Positions 31,901-40,210 of a DNA stretch of 64,000 bases are shown piece by piece (positions within the stretch are counted from its first letter, which is position 1; each line of letters starts with the position of its first letter). Position numbers and translations under genes: made by a program. The notes beneath the pieces were generated by a model that had not been told where the DNA came from, made no database searches, and was given only the letters and a program-made list of their open reading frames with translations. The DNA comes from Kalaharituber pfeilii (taxonomy: Eukaryota > Ascomycota > Pezizomycetes > Pezizales > Pezizaceae), in assembly GCA_015179045.1 (NCBI GenBank), contig WHUZ01000046.1:248001-312000 (forward strand). Direction: 5' to 3'.

Positions 31901-32169
31901 CCTTGACAAGACTTGGAAGTCGACACATAGCCACACTAGCAGGAATACTGGGCGGCAAGTTACTACGGAAATGGCAGTACGAAATCGGGAAAGCAGACAG
32001 CCCAGAATGTCGATGGTGTGGGGAGGAGGAGGAGACTACTGAACATGTGCTCACTAGGTGCAGGACATGGAAACGAAAGTGGCCAGGAGGCATGCAAGAC
32101 TTGGTCACTCCTCCGAAGAGCAAGGACACAGACCCACTTAGAGACATCTTGGAGTGGGCAGGGGCATAG
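28900..32169 (+). CDS. LINE-A ORF2: APE endonuclease / reverse transcriptase / RNase H polyprotein (1089 aa)
   Basis: Intact frame from ATG 28900. Residues 1-220 form an APE-type endonuclease (VAYQNVGR, FIGECW, IIGDCNSHH, GTDHVMI). Residues ~370-650 are the reverse transcriptase: SAPGPDGIQYGLLK, WRPITLLNTVAKL, DDIKSAFNFL, GTPQGSPLSPVL and the catalytic YVDD at 606-609. Residues ~840-970 are RNase H (YTDGS with Asp848, DAELIAMSEA, ITDSK, SHIGVKGNTEADTAAK). A CX2CX8HX4C zinc motif lies at Cys1037, Cys1040, His1049, Cys1054. All recognisable catalytic residues are present, so this copy could supply activity in trans to the short tails. It acts by nicking target DNA and priming reverse transcription there. 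Confidence 0.96.
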   Translation: MIKVAYQNVGRSILGTDLALQEAADKKIDILFIGECWRAPRGGTTFHPSYMNVHSPIKSGAITAYVRKDRIMSMKIDGKANHITVQLDDRMITGVYWNRDTDIEKELEEIGVTDMIIGDCNSHHYDWSPKQDTRGILLKDTLRARGLLQQIDRNTITWTRTINGQIRTALLDLVFARPREWKTTKTTWISGTDHVMIIGTLDTRKKTEAKTIKVTDWDKWEEFVDKYGNRKLAEGIDGYELLCELSQKFTKDAYITRRTKRWFDKEVKEARQMTRTILKSGASHTEKTRARRLLREIIRDKKKEYWEGFLEEDRITSPWDIFRLARDPFRQRDLMGIPGSDEEIAKVLIERNFISQGQETTTTTIRPTGLTVEKDQARMMIEKALTKAKPRSAPGPDGIQYGLLKLLKGTTLWTAVRERIVEYINGDYDFARGFEVVMILKKGKPRDQVGSWRPITLLNTVAKLGQKVIADLLQRKDDLFRDTQLGGRRHRGAEDLQRQVLKETEKRLQKKEWVALVGDDIKSAFNFLRRDKVVARIRQTDHNLASFVEAFMMPTNYNMTWDGKRRATGRMTDGTPQGSPLSPVLFLIGVAPVAEKVDQHNFTRSYVDDFHSVISHPSLLKLRQAIKIHRAKITETAAEHGFEIDPNKSETLIVGVKGPDYRLTGLTVDWELKFTRHHKKRLLLGKAAWGVASRLTRLTPGKKRQIYTSIARTIATWGCWAWQDYSRQSPPATKIKDIEKWQYTVAQKITAAPWGTRRDVVEGIANLESAQTFLEGERQRVEARALRFHDEIIQNRDNECRYLRGSLSHNNPLPLAILPALPADADKLEFENAIANAEDEGWNSVYTDGSRIDYKTGLGTYAKDTSTSTYLGEQTTVNDAELIAMSEALRNQAGELLIITDSKVSISKLLKIAQGEPTHKGPAKLVRDAWKARTDRGDWDVAVMWVKSHIGVKGNTEADTAAKIGTCLPYQDETITEDGIRQTSRHQRATERNRLGLSYRPLTRLGSRHIATLAGILGGKLLRKWQYEIGKADSPECRWCGEEEETTEHVLTRCRTWKRKWPGGMQDLVTPPKSKDTDPLRDILEWAGA

Positions 32170-32238
32170 GAGACACGCAGGATCTTTTCTTATTCCTTTT
32201 CTTCTACCTTCATATGTATCTAATCTTATGTAACTAAT

Positions 32239-32277
32239 CTCGCCATAGCCCCCAGGGCGGCACGCGAGTAATGATAT
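32239..32277 (+). promoter_or_regulatory. LINE-A 3' hairpin (probable RT recognition structure)
   Basis: CTCGC-CATA-GCCC-CCA-GGGC-GGCAC-GCGAG, then TAATGATATA and poly(A). Outer stem CTCGC/GCGAG, inner stem GCCC/GGGC. The same structure ends every family A copy in the window, and several copies carry paired substitutions (see findings). Recognition of a 3' stem-loop by the reverse transcriptase is known for some LINEs; here it is inferred. Confidence 0.8.
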
Positions 32278-32330
32278 AAAAAAAAAAAAAAAAAAAATCG
32301 CTATGGCAGGGCATGCATGAGCCGCAAGTA

Positions 32331-33434
32331 ATTCCATGGTTCTAAAAAAGGATACTAATATATTACTAAACGTAGAATGCATTTGATGCTTTGCCTCCTA
32401 GGCCCCGTTACTCCGGCGTATTCGATTCCTATCCTAGTACTTACAACATGTAGTTCCTGCCGCTGTCTGGCCTTCCAAAGGGTCTCGCTGGGCATGCAGC
32501 TGCCTTACAATATTGTGTTAGCTAGCTAATAAGGTAGTAACGCATTGCTCCACACTGCTACAAGAAACAGCATCTCAACCCTTCCTCTTTGCGTTTTCTT
32601 CATGTCTCTACACTAGGTCTCGCCATCTCCTCCCCTTCCTTCCCTTCCCGTTCGGTCAGCATATCTATCGGGAGGAAAATAGAGAGGCATGTGTAGAATG
32701 TACTGTACGTATTTAGATCCTGTTGCTCATGCACTGGCTCGTACGCCCTGTGTCCCAGGTACACTACATGAGATATAATGCAAGAGATTCTGCTGAAGGC
32801 ATATGAGTTTAGGTAGTTACACACAGAGGTTTTCTTTACAGTATTGAGTGATCATGCTACATTATATTTATGGAAGAATCCACAAGTGTATTTAGGAACC
32901 TACACGCTGGATATGGTAGTTGTGCCGCCAACTCAAAGCGCACTCGAGATGAAGTGGACCGTCCCATAGAATCCAAGGCAGGAGCCTCTACTTGCCATGA
33001 TCTTCCCACTTTCCTGGGAATCCGAAGGAGACAAAAATATCTGCACAGCAAGGCAGCCATTGAAGGTGTAAGCCCTTACTTTCCAGCCAGTAGGAACGTA
33101 GTAATATCCACAATTCATGTATTCACAGGGCAATCCAACATTGTATACACACTGTACGTACCTACCACACAAGGCCCTATACACGCCTGAGACTTACCAC
33201 CGCAGGTTTTGTGCACGCCTGAGTTGCACAACCTCGATATGTGGCCAACTACGCGGGACCCAATACCCTCACTCCAAATTCCTGCGTGTATTGCAGTCCT
33301 CGTAGCTGAATTCAATGATAAACGTAGGGAGATGCTCGTACGGCATCAAGCCGTATAAAAGCGATATTTGTTGGACGCATAGCGTTCTCCATCTTCTAGC
33401 CATGTCAAGCTCGACTTCCGCCCGCAAAATCTGA
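32331..33434. other. Intergenic, no supported gene
   Basis: About 1.1 kb. Frames 32870-33190 (plus) and 32857-33315 (minus) overlap and have no recognisable content. Confidence 0.4.
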
Positions 33435-33444
33435 CGCGAATTTC

Positions 33445-33772
33445 TAATTTTTTCTTTTTTTTTTTTTAAGGAAATCACGTAACCCCGCTTGCAGCGCTAA
33501 GCCATGGCAGGTCCCTGGGCAAGCCCTCAAAGCCCGGAGACAGGCTTAACAAAGAAAGTTCTACATACACGTCCCCGTTCCATCCCCCCCTCTCCCCTTC
33601 TAAAAGCTGATCCCGGAAAAGGAATTTTCTAACACGCCATACCCCCCATTCTCTGCCTCCCTCTTCCAATTCTTTTCCATGTCGCTCCACTTCTCAAAAC
33701 CTTCTGGACGGTCCTTCTGGTTTCCGCACCGGAAAGCGAGGTGCTCCCCCGTTTGCACCTCCCGCGAATTTC
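33445..33772 (-). mobile_element. 5'-truncated LINE-B (328 bp)
   Basis: 10-bp duplication CGCGAATTTC at 33435-33444 and 33773-33782. The minus strand begins in a coding remnant EVQTGEHLAFRCGNQKDRPE ... KWSDMEKNWKREAENGGYGV and a stop, where GEHLAFRC looks like the His-Cys half of an ORF2 zinc motif. It then reads through ~200 bp of 3' UTR to the B signature and poly(A). Together with 37311-37582 it shows that family B is itself a LINE, not a SINE. Confidence 0.88.
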
Positions 33773-33968
33773 GAATCGTGTCGCGGGGACTTGGAAGCCT
33801 ATATATATATTACCCCTAATCGCCTCATGGAGCTCCTTTTCGTTCCAGCCTGAGTCCACATAGATCACCCCACCCATAAAGACATATTTTGTTAATATCC
33901 CTTCATTGCCGTCAGCAGCCTCCGCCTTTGCAACTACAGCTCGCCAACCTAACTAAGAGGAACCAAAT

Positions 33969-34832
33969 ATGCCTTTCCTCCGGCAGCGCAATCCCAACGC
34001 GCCTATCCCTCGCCAGGTACGGTACCGGTCTTTGCCTCAACATCCTCGTACAGATTCACGGATGAATGCGGCAACCAGGCCACAGGGCGCAGCAGGTGCC
34101 TGTGAACATACGGCCGAGAGGCACCCCAGGGTAATAGCTGTTCCGGCTCCCGGTCGTTTCCATTCCCACGTTCAAGGTACATATGTGGACTATGCCCCTC
34201 CGAGGCCCTGTCCTCACGGGGCACAATGCCAGTCCCTCCCGGAGAAGGATATTAACCTCCAAACTCAGGGACCCCAACACCATTCGCATGACCACCGGCA
34301 AAGCGATTTGCCACCCAGTGCCGTCAAGGCTTATATATCCACTCCAACTAAAGAATCTGGGGATCCAGTTTCCGCAAGCAAGCTCGGTCCTTGGGCTCGC
34401 CTGGGCCTTCTTGACCCCTCGACTTGCGCTCCCAGGTCCCCTCATTCCTCTCCGCCAACCATAAATCCACCTGTCACTTCTTCGACGACCGAAATATCGA
34501 GCAAGAGTCCATGGGTCAAACTAGGTCTTCTCGGCGTCCCGCCGTCTACGCCGGATGCTAAGCCGGCACCGCAGCAGTTCCAGCAGCCACACTCCACGTC
34601 AAAGAAAAAGGCTGCGAGGATGACAGCGAGAGCAGATGCAGGGGAGGTATTTGTCGAGTTGGATGCTGTGGGGCAGGAAAGACGCAGAGACCACCACCAC
34701 ATGCGGAGAGTGAAGGTTGGTGTCGAGCGAGTAAGCGTGAGGTTTGAGCTCGAGGCAGCGACAAGCAGTGCAAACGGACCGGGTACTTCTAGTATGGAGA
34801 TGGACGGGACGCATCGCAGGCGGCGTCTGTAG
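33969..34832 (+). CDS. Hypothetical protein with paired PW-LGLL motif (287 aa)
   Basis: ATG at 33969 (context CCAAATATGCC, A at -3) opens MPFLRQRNPNAPIPRQVRYR. The protein is His/Pro/Arg-rich and mostly disordered. Two short related segments, GPWARLGLLDPSTCAP (about 137-152) and SPWVKLGLLGVPPSTP (about 175-190), follow Ser/Lys and could be short linear interaction motifs. The C-terminus turns more ordered (AGEVFVELDAVGQERRRDHH ... VGVERVSVRFELEA) and ends in RRRRL. No domain recognised. Intronless and probably real, but specific to this lineage. An overlapping minus-strand frame is treated as a shadow. Confidence 0.55.
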   Translation: MPFLRQRNPNAPIPRQVRYRSLPQHPRTDSRMNAATRPQGAAGACEHTAERHPRVIAVPAPGRFHSHVQGTYVDYAPPRPCPHGAQCQSLPEKDINLQTQGPQHHSHDHRQSDLPPSAVKAYISTPTKESGDPVSASKLGPWARLGLLDPSTCAPRSPHSSPPTINPPVTSSTTEISSKSPWVKLGLLGVPPSTPDAKPAPQQFQQPHSTSKKKAARMTARADAGEVFVELDAVGQERRRDHHHMRRVKVGVERVSVRFELEAATSSANGPGTSSMEMDGTHRRRRL

Positions 34833-35157
34833 GCGCAGCTACAATTAGTGTAACGCCGTGCGCAGCAGGAACTGGACTGGAATGCAGACGAACGTCAATT
34901 GTACTCAATGTGCTTCTGAATGTGCTTCTGACAGGTATATTGGGTGTGTGCCATAACTGCTTGTAGATACTGCTGGGTAACTACGGTGACACGATGCAAG
35001 TTGATATCGAGGGAAGCTATGATGTTTGGTATTGGTTATTGAGTGCGTAGTTGTGTGTATGCATTGTGCCATTTGAGCCATTGGCTAAAATGTAAGGCTA
35101 CTAGCAGGTGGTGATGCCTCGTGGGGGATAGAGGCACTCAGTTATTAATAGAATTTC
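34833..35157. other. 3' flank of the 287-aa gene, no feature seen
   Basis: About 325 bp before the next LINE-A tail; nothing recognised. Confidence 0.4.
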
Positions 35158-35167
35158 TCAGATGAAA

Positions 35168-35231
35168 TTGTTGCTATAGCCCATAGGGCAGCACGCGAGT
35201 ACTGATATAAAAAAAAAAGAAGAAAAAAAAT
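35168..35231 (+). mobile_element. LINE-A tail-only insertion (64 bp)
   Basis: TTGTTGCTATAGCCCATAGG ... GCGAGTACTGATATA with an A/G-rich tail. 10-bp target duplication TCAGATGAAA at 35158-35167 and 35232-35241. Confidence 0.9.
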
Positions 35232-35399
35232 TCAGATGAAAAATTAACAGAAGAGTAAGAATACGTTGCCAGTCGATAGAACACAGCGAAAAAAATATCA
35301 ATAAATCAGCTGAACATTAACATAATTATAATGAGAACAAACGACTTGAGAGAAATTTTGTGTCCATGTGCAATGGTGCACCTGCATTTCACCACAACA

Positions 35400-35587
35400 A
35401 CACTTTTTTTTTTTTTTTTTTGTTTTTATATCATTACTCGCAGGCCGCCCTATGGGCTATGGCGAAGTTTAAGTACATGAGTTATTCAATTGAGTGAAAT
35501 GAAATAAAAGGAAATAAACGGAAGCAAAATAAGTAAAGGGGAAAATGTCCTTTCACCGCCCATTCCAGGATGTCCAAAAGCCTGTCT
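35400..35587 (-). mobile_element. 5'-truncated LINE-A ending at the stop codon of a host gene
   Basis: Poly(T), hairpin (TTCGC/GCGAG with a U-G outer pair), 3' UTR and the last ORF2 codons (VDRLLDILEWAVKGHFP). Target duplication ACCACAACA at 35391-35399 and 35588-35596, with an extra AACAC on the left side probably from slippage. The insertion junction lies inside the stop codon of the membrane-protein gene. Confidence 0.85.
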
Positions 35588-37290
35588 ACCACAACACATT
35601 GACCACCATATCCACATGGTATAAACCAAATAAAGCAAAAGACACAGCGAGAGCAGGTTTCCAAACTGGAGCAAAGAATTCCCTATCTTCGAGATCAATG
35701 AAGGCGGGGAGCATGTCTGCCATCAGTATCGATGTCCCGATTGGCAAGGCAATGACTGCGATTAGGAGAACTGCCACAGAGAGGTACAGAAAACAACGCC
35801 ATGCTCGTAGAACGCAAGAACGGTGAATTGTAAGTTCCCGCCCGTTGGCGAACCTAGTACTTTCTCTCTGCAGGAATCGTGATATTTCCGAAGGCGGTGC
35901 AAAGGACTCTATCAACACTTCATGCATCTCTTTGAGGTGACTTTGGATGGTCACTTTCTCCCACTCATCTGCGTATTCGATGATCACCACATCTAGTCTC
36001 TTTTCCATCCAACCACAAGCCTCTATACTCACCACCCTAACTACTGCTATGACGAGTGCAAATGTTAGAACCATGAAAAGAGTAAAAAAAAGTCCTCCGC
36101 CATATGTGCTACCAAACATAAATGATACGAAGCACAGCCAAAAGAGCTGAAAGGTCCCGATAAGATAAGATGTGCGAAAATTTTGAGGCTGGTCTTGCTT
36201 AGCGGAACGTAGAATAATAATCATTGGATGTGGAGAAAGTATTCGACCCCAAAAGGAACTTCCCAAAGTTTGTCTTCGCAATCATACCCTGAATGTTAGC
36301 AAGTAGAGTCTGCATCGATACTTAGCAGCTGTTGCTCTTACCTGCCAATGTCCCTCAAACCTGTGGAAAATGTTTACACATCATCAGTCTCACTATTGTT
36401 AAAGTGAAAGCAATGAAACATAATATACAGACCTTTCTGAGGCGAGACGTACAAGATTTCCGTTGTTTTTGATTGAATGGACTCAAAATATGCTCTTATA
36501 AAACCACCGACAATAATGGTAACCAGAAGCCAGCACCCAAAGATAACCGCGCCAAACTGTGGACACGCCCAGAGGAAATAGATGATGTCCCACAGGGGCA
36601 ATATAGACACAAGTATATTGACACCAGTGAGTTGAAGGAAAAGGTACAAAGAAAGGACGCTATGCACCACTATGTGGCGCGGCCGGTGGTGCTCAAATGC
36701 TTTGCGTTTCACCACACCCAGGTCAACAGTGACATTTCTGGCTTCCTCCACAATTCCAATACCGGTGGGAACATTGGGGCTGGGCAGAAGGGGATCGATT
36801 TTCATCAGCTGTTTCGCGGTGTAAACCGTCGCCCTGTTGGTTGAAAGTTTATCGACAGGAAATCCGAATGTAAACGCTGCTGATATAATGCCGAGAGGGG
36901 CATTAAGGTGAATTAACAGTCCTATGTCCGCTACTTTTAGAGGCCCAAATGCAATTAGGGAAGGCAGCAGAGCCATGACAGTAGCCGCACAAGCCGAGCC
37001 CCATTTGTCAAACTCAGTGGAGTTGGTAAGTTGATTATTATAATAATCGCGGCAGAATATTAAGGGTATCGAGGGTGGCCAGGTACCCCATAAGGTAGAA
37101 TTGTATTCCGAGCGGTAGTCTGCGAGTACAACGGGGCTCATCCATAATACCAGGACTGTGATTTGTTGTGTGAAATGGATACATTTCACTAAAACCCTGT
37201 GATTGTGCCGGAAGCTGCAAACTTAGCAAATTGTCTGTCCCATCAATACTGTATACAGATGCCAATAATCAACACTCACCCTGGGGTCAT
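35586..37290 (-). CDS. Multi-exon polytopic membrane protein with signal peptide
   Basis: Exon 1 is 37290-37280 (ATGACCCCAGG), donor GTGAGT; the intron ends at 37215 (branch GCTAAG, acceptor GCAG). Exon 2 starts at 37214 and reads FRHNHRVLVKCIHFTQQITV, a signal-peptide-like LVLWMSPVVLA, then an ectodomain with NST glycosylation sites and several membrane spans (ATVMALLPSLIAFGPL, VVHSVLSLYLFLQL, IIYFLWACPQFGAVIFGCWLL). It ends at YVSPQKG near 36429-36433. A 19-nt exon at 36360-36342 (CACAG acceptor, GTAAGA donor) follows. The last exon begins at 36288 (after CTAACATTCAG) or 36273 (after GCGAAG). Only the latter, with the GTCTGT donor, keeps the frame into SFWGRILSPHPMIIIL and the final spans; the former gives early stops. 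No family recognised. LINE copies flank both the start and the stop. Confidence 0.6.
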
Positions 37291-37310
37291 AGGTTCAAGC
37301 TGGAAGCCTT

Positions 37311-37582
37311 AGGAGAGCAGAGAGGAAGGAGAGGAGAGAGGTGGAGAGATATGGGAAGGAGAAGGTTATGGAGTGGAATAGGGGAGCCTTCCCGATGCAG
37401 AAACCAGAAGAACGTCCGGAAGGTTCCGGAATCAGGTTTTAGAAGGGGGAGAGGGGGGGGGGGTGGAACGGGATTATGTATGTAGAACTTTCTTTGTTAA
37501 GCCTGTCTCCGGACTTTGCCCAGGGACCCTGCCACGGGTTAGCGCTGCAAGCGGGGTTCCGTGATGTAAAAAAAAAAAAAAA
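37311..37582 (+). mobile_element. 5'-truncated LINE-B (272 bp) just upstream of a host start codon
   Basis: Perfect 14-bp duplication AAGCTGGAAGCCTT at 37297-37310 and 37583-37596. Homologous over most of its length to 33445-33772: remnant GERWRDMGRRRLWS, a shared GTAGAACTTTCTTTGTTAAG block, then the B end ACCCTGCCACGGG ... GCGGGGTTCCGTGAT and A17. The left duplication is only six bases from the proposed ATG (37290) of the minus-strand membrane-protein gene. Confidence 0.92.
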
Positions 37583-37635
37583 AAGCTGGAAGCCTTTCTG
37601 GAAGCCTTTCTCTTGAAAGATGTCAGCATTACATA

Positions 37636-37682
37636 TGGGCTCGCCATGGCATTAGGCTACAAGCGAGTCCTCATATGAAAAA
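37636..37682 (+). mobile_element. Variant LINE tail insertion (47 bp), intermediate type
   Basis: GGGCTCGCCATGGCATTAGG, then CTACAAGCGAGTCCTCATATGAAAAA. It keeps the family A outer stem CTCGC/GCGAG but has a loop resembling family B (CATGGC...CAAGCG). Flanks CATTACATA (37627-37635) and CATTCATA (37683-37690) are a duplication with one deletion. Confidence 0.55.
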
Positions 37683-37699
37683 CATTCATAAAGAGCCGC

Positions 37700-38261
37700 A
37701 ATCGGGTAGAATGTGAGTAGAGATGAAGGTAAATTCTTACCCTCAAATACAATTATGGTTTCTTTATGGTATCGTGCAGCGTTGATTTTCTCACTGGGGT
37801 TGAAATGGCACTTGTGTAAGCGCATCTATCAATGCAATTCTGGGTAGAAATGTGGTTTCCTTTTATGATTGCTCCGATATAACCACCGAGGCTATGACCA
37901 GCACAGCAATCGGTGATCCTAGGATATGCAGAAAATATAGGAAGCACATCTGCTGTCCTCTGCTCATATTTTACTTTGCACATCACACCTTTCTCACACC
38001 TTGTTGTCACACCTCCGCCAGCTGCCACGCTACTGAGTCCGGCCTAGGAGTTCTTGTTTCACGCGTTTCCAGCTAACACAAGATACACGCAAACTTCCAG
38101 CGATGACAGAAGCTTGCAGCTGCCAACTGACATTTGTCTAGGACGAAGGCAACGCCATATGCGCATGGCTGTGCCTTAGGCAAGCATGCAGCATGCACTC
38201 CATATAGAACCACGATGATCCTGCACCTGTGCTCCAGAAGAATATAATTATCAACTGTAAC
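37700..38261. other. Intergenic, no gene recognised
   Basis: About 560 bp without a supported feature. Confidence 0.4.
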
Positions 38262-38273
38262 ACTCCAGCTCTT

Positions 38274-38335
38274 TCCCTGTGATAGACTTGTAGCTTGTAT
38301 GCGGGGTTATGTGAACCGAAAAAAAAAAAAAAAAA
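38274..38335 (+). mobile_element. LINE-B tail-only insertion (62 bp)
   Basis: TCCCTGTGATAGACTTGTAG ... GTATGCGGGGTTATGTGAACC plus A18. Flanks ACTCCAGCTCTT (38262-38273) and ACTCCCGCTCTT (38336-38347), 11 of 12 identical. Confidence 0.9.
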
Positions 38336-38390
38336 ACTCCCGCTCTTCTACTACACAGGATCCGCAGGAACATGCAGAGTATCAGTGCTA

Positions 38391-38432
38391 GGTGAATCAG
38401 TCAATTGAGTGGTGTGAATCAGTCAATTGAGT
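38391..38432 (+). repeat. Two-copy 21-bp tandem repeat
   Basis: GTGAATCAGTCAATTGAGTG is followed directly by a second GTGAATCAGTCAATTGAGTT. Confidence 0.8.
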
Positions 38433-38726
38433 TACGAACGGTGTGTTGTGATCCAGCATGCGAAGTGGACGAATGCAACGCCACGAGGGCAGGGTTGGCC
38501 GCATTACTGCAATGCGACGGCAGCAGCAGCAAATAGTAGCAAATATTCGGGTCCTCGCTAACATCCTGGGCCAGAAGAGTCATGCATGGGATATCCATGG
38601 GTGGGGGTACCTGGTCATGGGATCACCTACAGTCAGGTCTGCAGGTTGAGTGCATGCATGTCGCCAACCATACGAACGCCGCGCGCATGCGATCTGTGAC
38701 AGCAATTAATTGGATGCGCGGCCGTG

Positions 38727-38756
38727 ATGAGTACTGATATCAAAAAAAAAAAAAAC
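38727..38756 (+). mobile_element. Possible LINE-A tail end
   Basis: GATGAGTACTGATATC and A13 match only the last bases of the LINE-A end. No clear target duplication (ATTAATTG occurs on both sides but not at the junctions). Confidence 0.4.
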
Positions 38757-38852
38757 TACTAGCCTATTAATTGCAGGGACACATTTACAGTACCCAGGTC
38801 AGGTTACTACGGCGAGTCCCAATTCGATTATTAATAGCAACACCGCCCACCT

Positions 38853-38904
38853 TTTCGCCATACTGTAGCGGCACGCGAGTAATGAGATTAGAAAAAAAAG
38901 AACT
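38853..38904 (+). mobile_element. LINE-A tail-only insertion (52 bp)
   Basis: TTCGCCATACTGTAGCGGCA, then CGCGAGTAATGAGATTAG and an A8 tail. 7-bp target duplication CCCACCT at 38846-38852 and 38905-38911. Confidence 0.8.
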
Positions 38905-38911
38905 CCCACCT

Positions 38912-39635
38912 AAGTAGGTTCAGGTGCGCTGGAGTTCCCACACAATGCTCTAAGCATGCTAGAGCATTTTCCTTACATAGTTCAGTCTCTACTGGGGTGG
39001 ACATTGGAAAGGAAGACATTCTGAGTATGATTATTGTCATGAATTCCTACTTTATCGATAACCAACGCACTGCCCCCCACCCACCCCAGCACACCCACCA
39101 CTACCACCCCACTTGCCTTATCAGCTCCAATGCCCCACTCTCGCACTATTGACGCATCTGGAACAAGTGGAGAAAGTAGCAATATGAAAGGATTACGGCC
39201 ATAGGGGAATAAATTTAATTTCCTATTCTGCATCGTGGTTCCCTTCACTGTCGTAACCGTACTTCTCTCAAACAAATTGTCTGTAATCCTTCATGCTTCC
39301 CTGTATTTTCTTCTCTTTCGCATTCTCGTCTTCGGCCTCCTTCTGAATGTCTTCTGGCTCCTCGAGATCGCCTTCTTGCCCCTCGTGCCACTGATGTCTA
39401 TTGTAGAAACTTGTAAAGATTCTTGCAAACATGACTAGCTAATGATAAAAGCCGAGCCCTGGTATTTGGTGGTCCGAGCGATCCGCAGTAATGTCTAGTC
39501 GCGAATGATGGTTTGATCCGTTCGGAAATGAAGGGACGGTCTCGTCAGAGTTGACTTATGCGCTCGACTGTTACTGTAGTGGGGGGGGGGCCATGATTTA
39601 GTCCAATCATACGAGGCTGGCCATGAACTCTCCAT
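38912..39635. other. Intergenic, no supported gene
   Basis: Contains a CCACCC-rich patch at 39070-39110 and a G10 run near 39582. A 97-residue minus frame (38982-39275) shows no features. Confidence 0.35.
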
Positions 39636-39639
39636 CCTT

Positions 39640-39880
39640 GCCAGACTGAACCTTTACCTATCTCTTCTTTTTATTCTTTTTATCATTACTCTCATACCGC
39701 CCCGGGAGCTATGACGAGATAGTACATAGGAGATAAGAAAATAAGATAAAAGCCCAATAAACCAAATAACAAGTAACAGGACAATGATGTGAACGGGTAC
39801 GCCTCCCTAGGCCTCATCTTTCTGCCCATCTCATCAGCTCCACCAGCGGGTCCTGTTCATCCTCCCTCCCAATGGGGCCG
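39640..39880 (-). mobile_element. Old 5'-truncated LINE-A
   Basis: Reversed end ATCATTACTCTCATACCGCC with a decayed hairpin, ~80 bp 3' UTR, and the last ORF2 codons GREDEQDPLVELMRWAER and a stop (39878-39825). GAACCT occurs at both edges, but the duplication is uncertain. Confidence 0.7.
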
Positions 39881-40017
39881 AACCTCAACTATCGTGGTTT
39901 GGTGGTTTTGTTATACACGTATTTCTCTGGAAGCCTTGCCCTGTATTCCATAGATCATCAAGCAGTTGAGTCTCTACATCTCCTCCGATATCCCCGCTAT
40001 TTACTACCACAGATTGT

Positions 40018-40070
40018 TTTTTTTTTTATATATATCATTAATCGCTTGCTGCCCTAAGGGCTATGGCGAT
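40018..40070 (-). mobile_element. LINE-A tail
   Basis: Poly(T), ATATATCATTAATCGCTTGC, CCTAAGGGCTATGGCGAT. The outer stem is ATCGC/GCGAT. No clear target duplication. Confidence 0.7.
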
Positions 40071-40210
40071 GTTATTACAATTAGAGATAAACAAACATGG
40101 GTGCCGTAATGACTGCAATATATCATTGCACATCGGAGCTGCATTCTCGAAAATGGGGATCACCACTGCCCGCTGCTCACCAATTGATGCGCAATATATT
40201 TTGCTGGTGA

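Larger units (their letters stand above)
28427..32296 (+). mobile_element. Nearly complete LINE-A (Tad1-like non-LTR retrotransposon)
   Basis: 3870-bp element with a 7-bp target duplication ATCGCTA at 28420-28426 and 32297-32303. It begins in mid ORF1 (5'-truncated), has an intact ORF2 of 1089 codons, a ~70-bp 3' UTR, the 3' hairpin at 32240-32266 and A22 or so. It is the best reference copy for at least 18 shorter relatives in this window. APE endonuclease, RT and RNase H in that order, plus a C-terminal zinc motif, fit the Tad1/I-like group of fungal LINEs. The open ORF2 suggests recent insertion. Confidence 0.96.
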
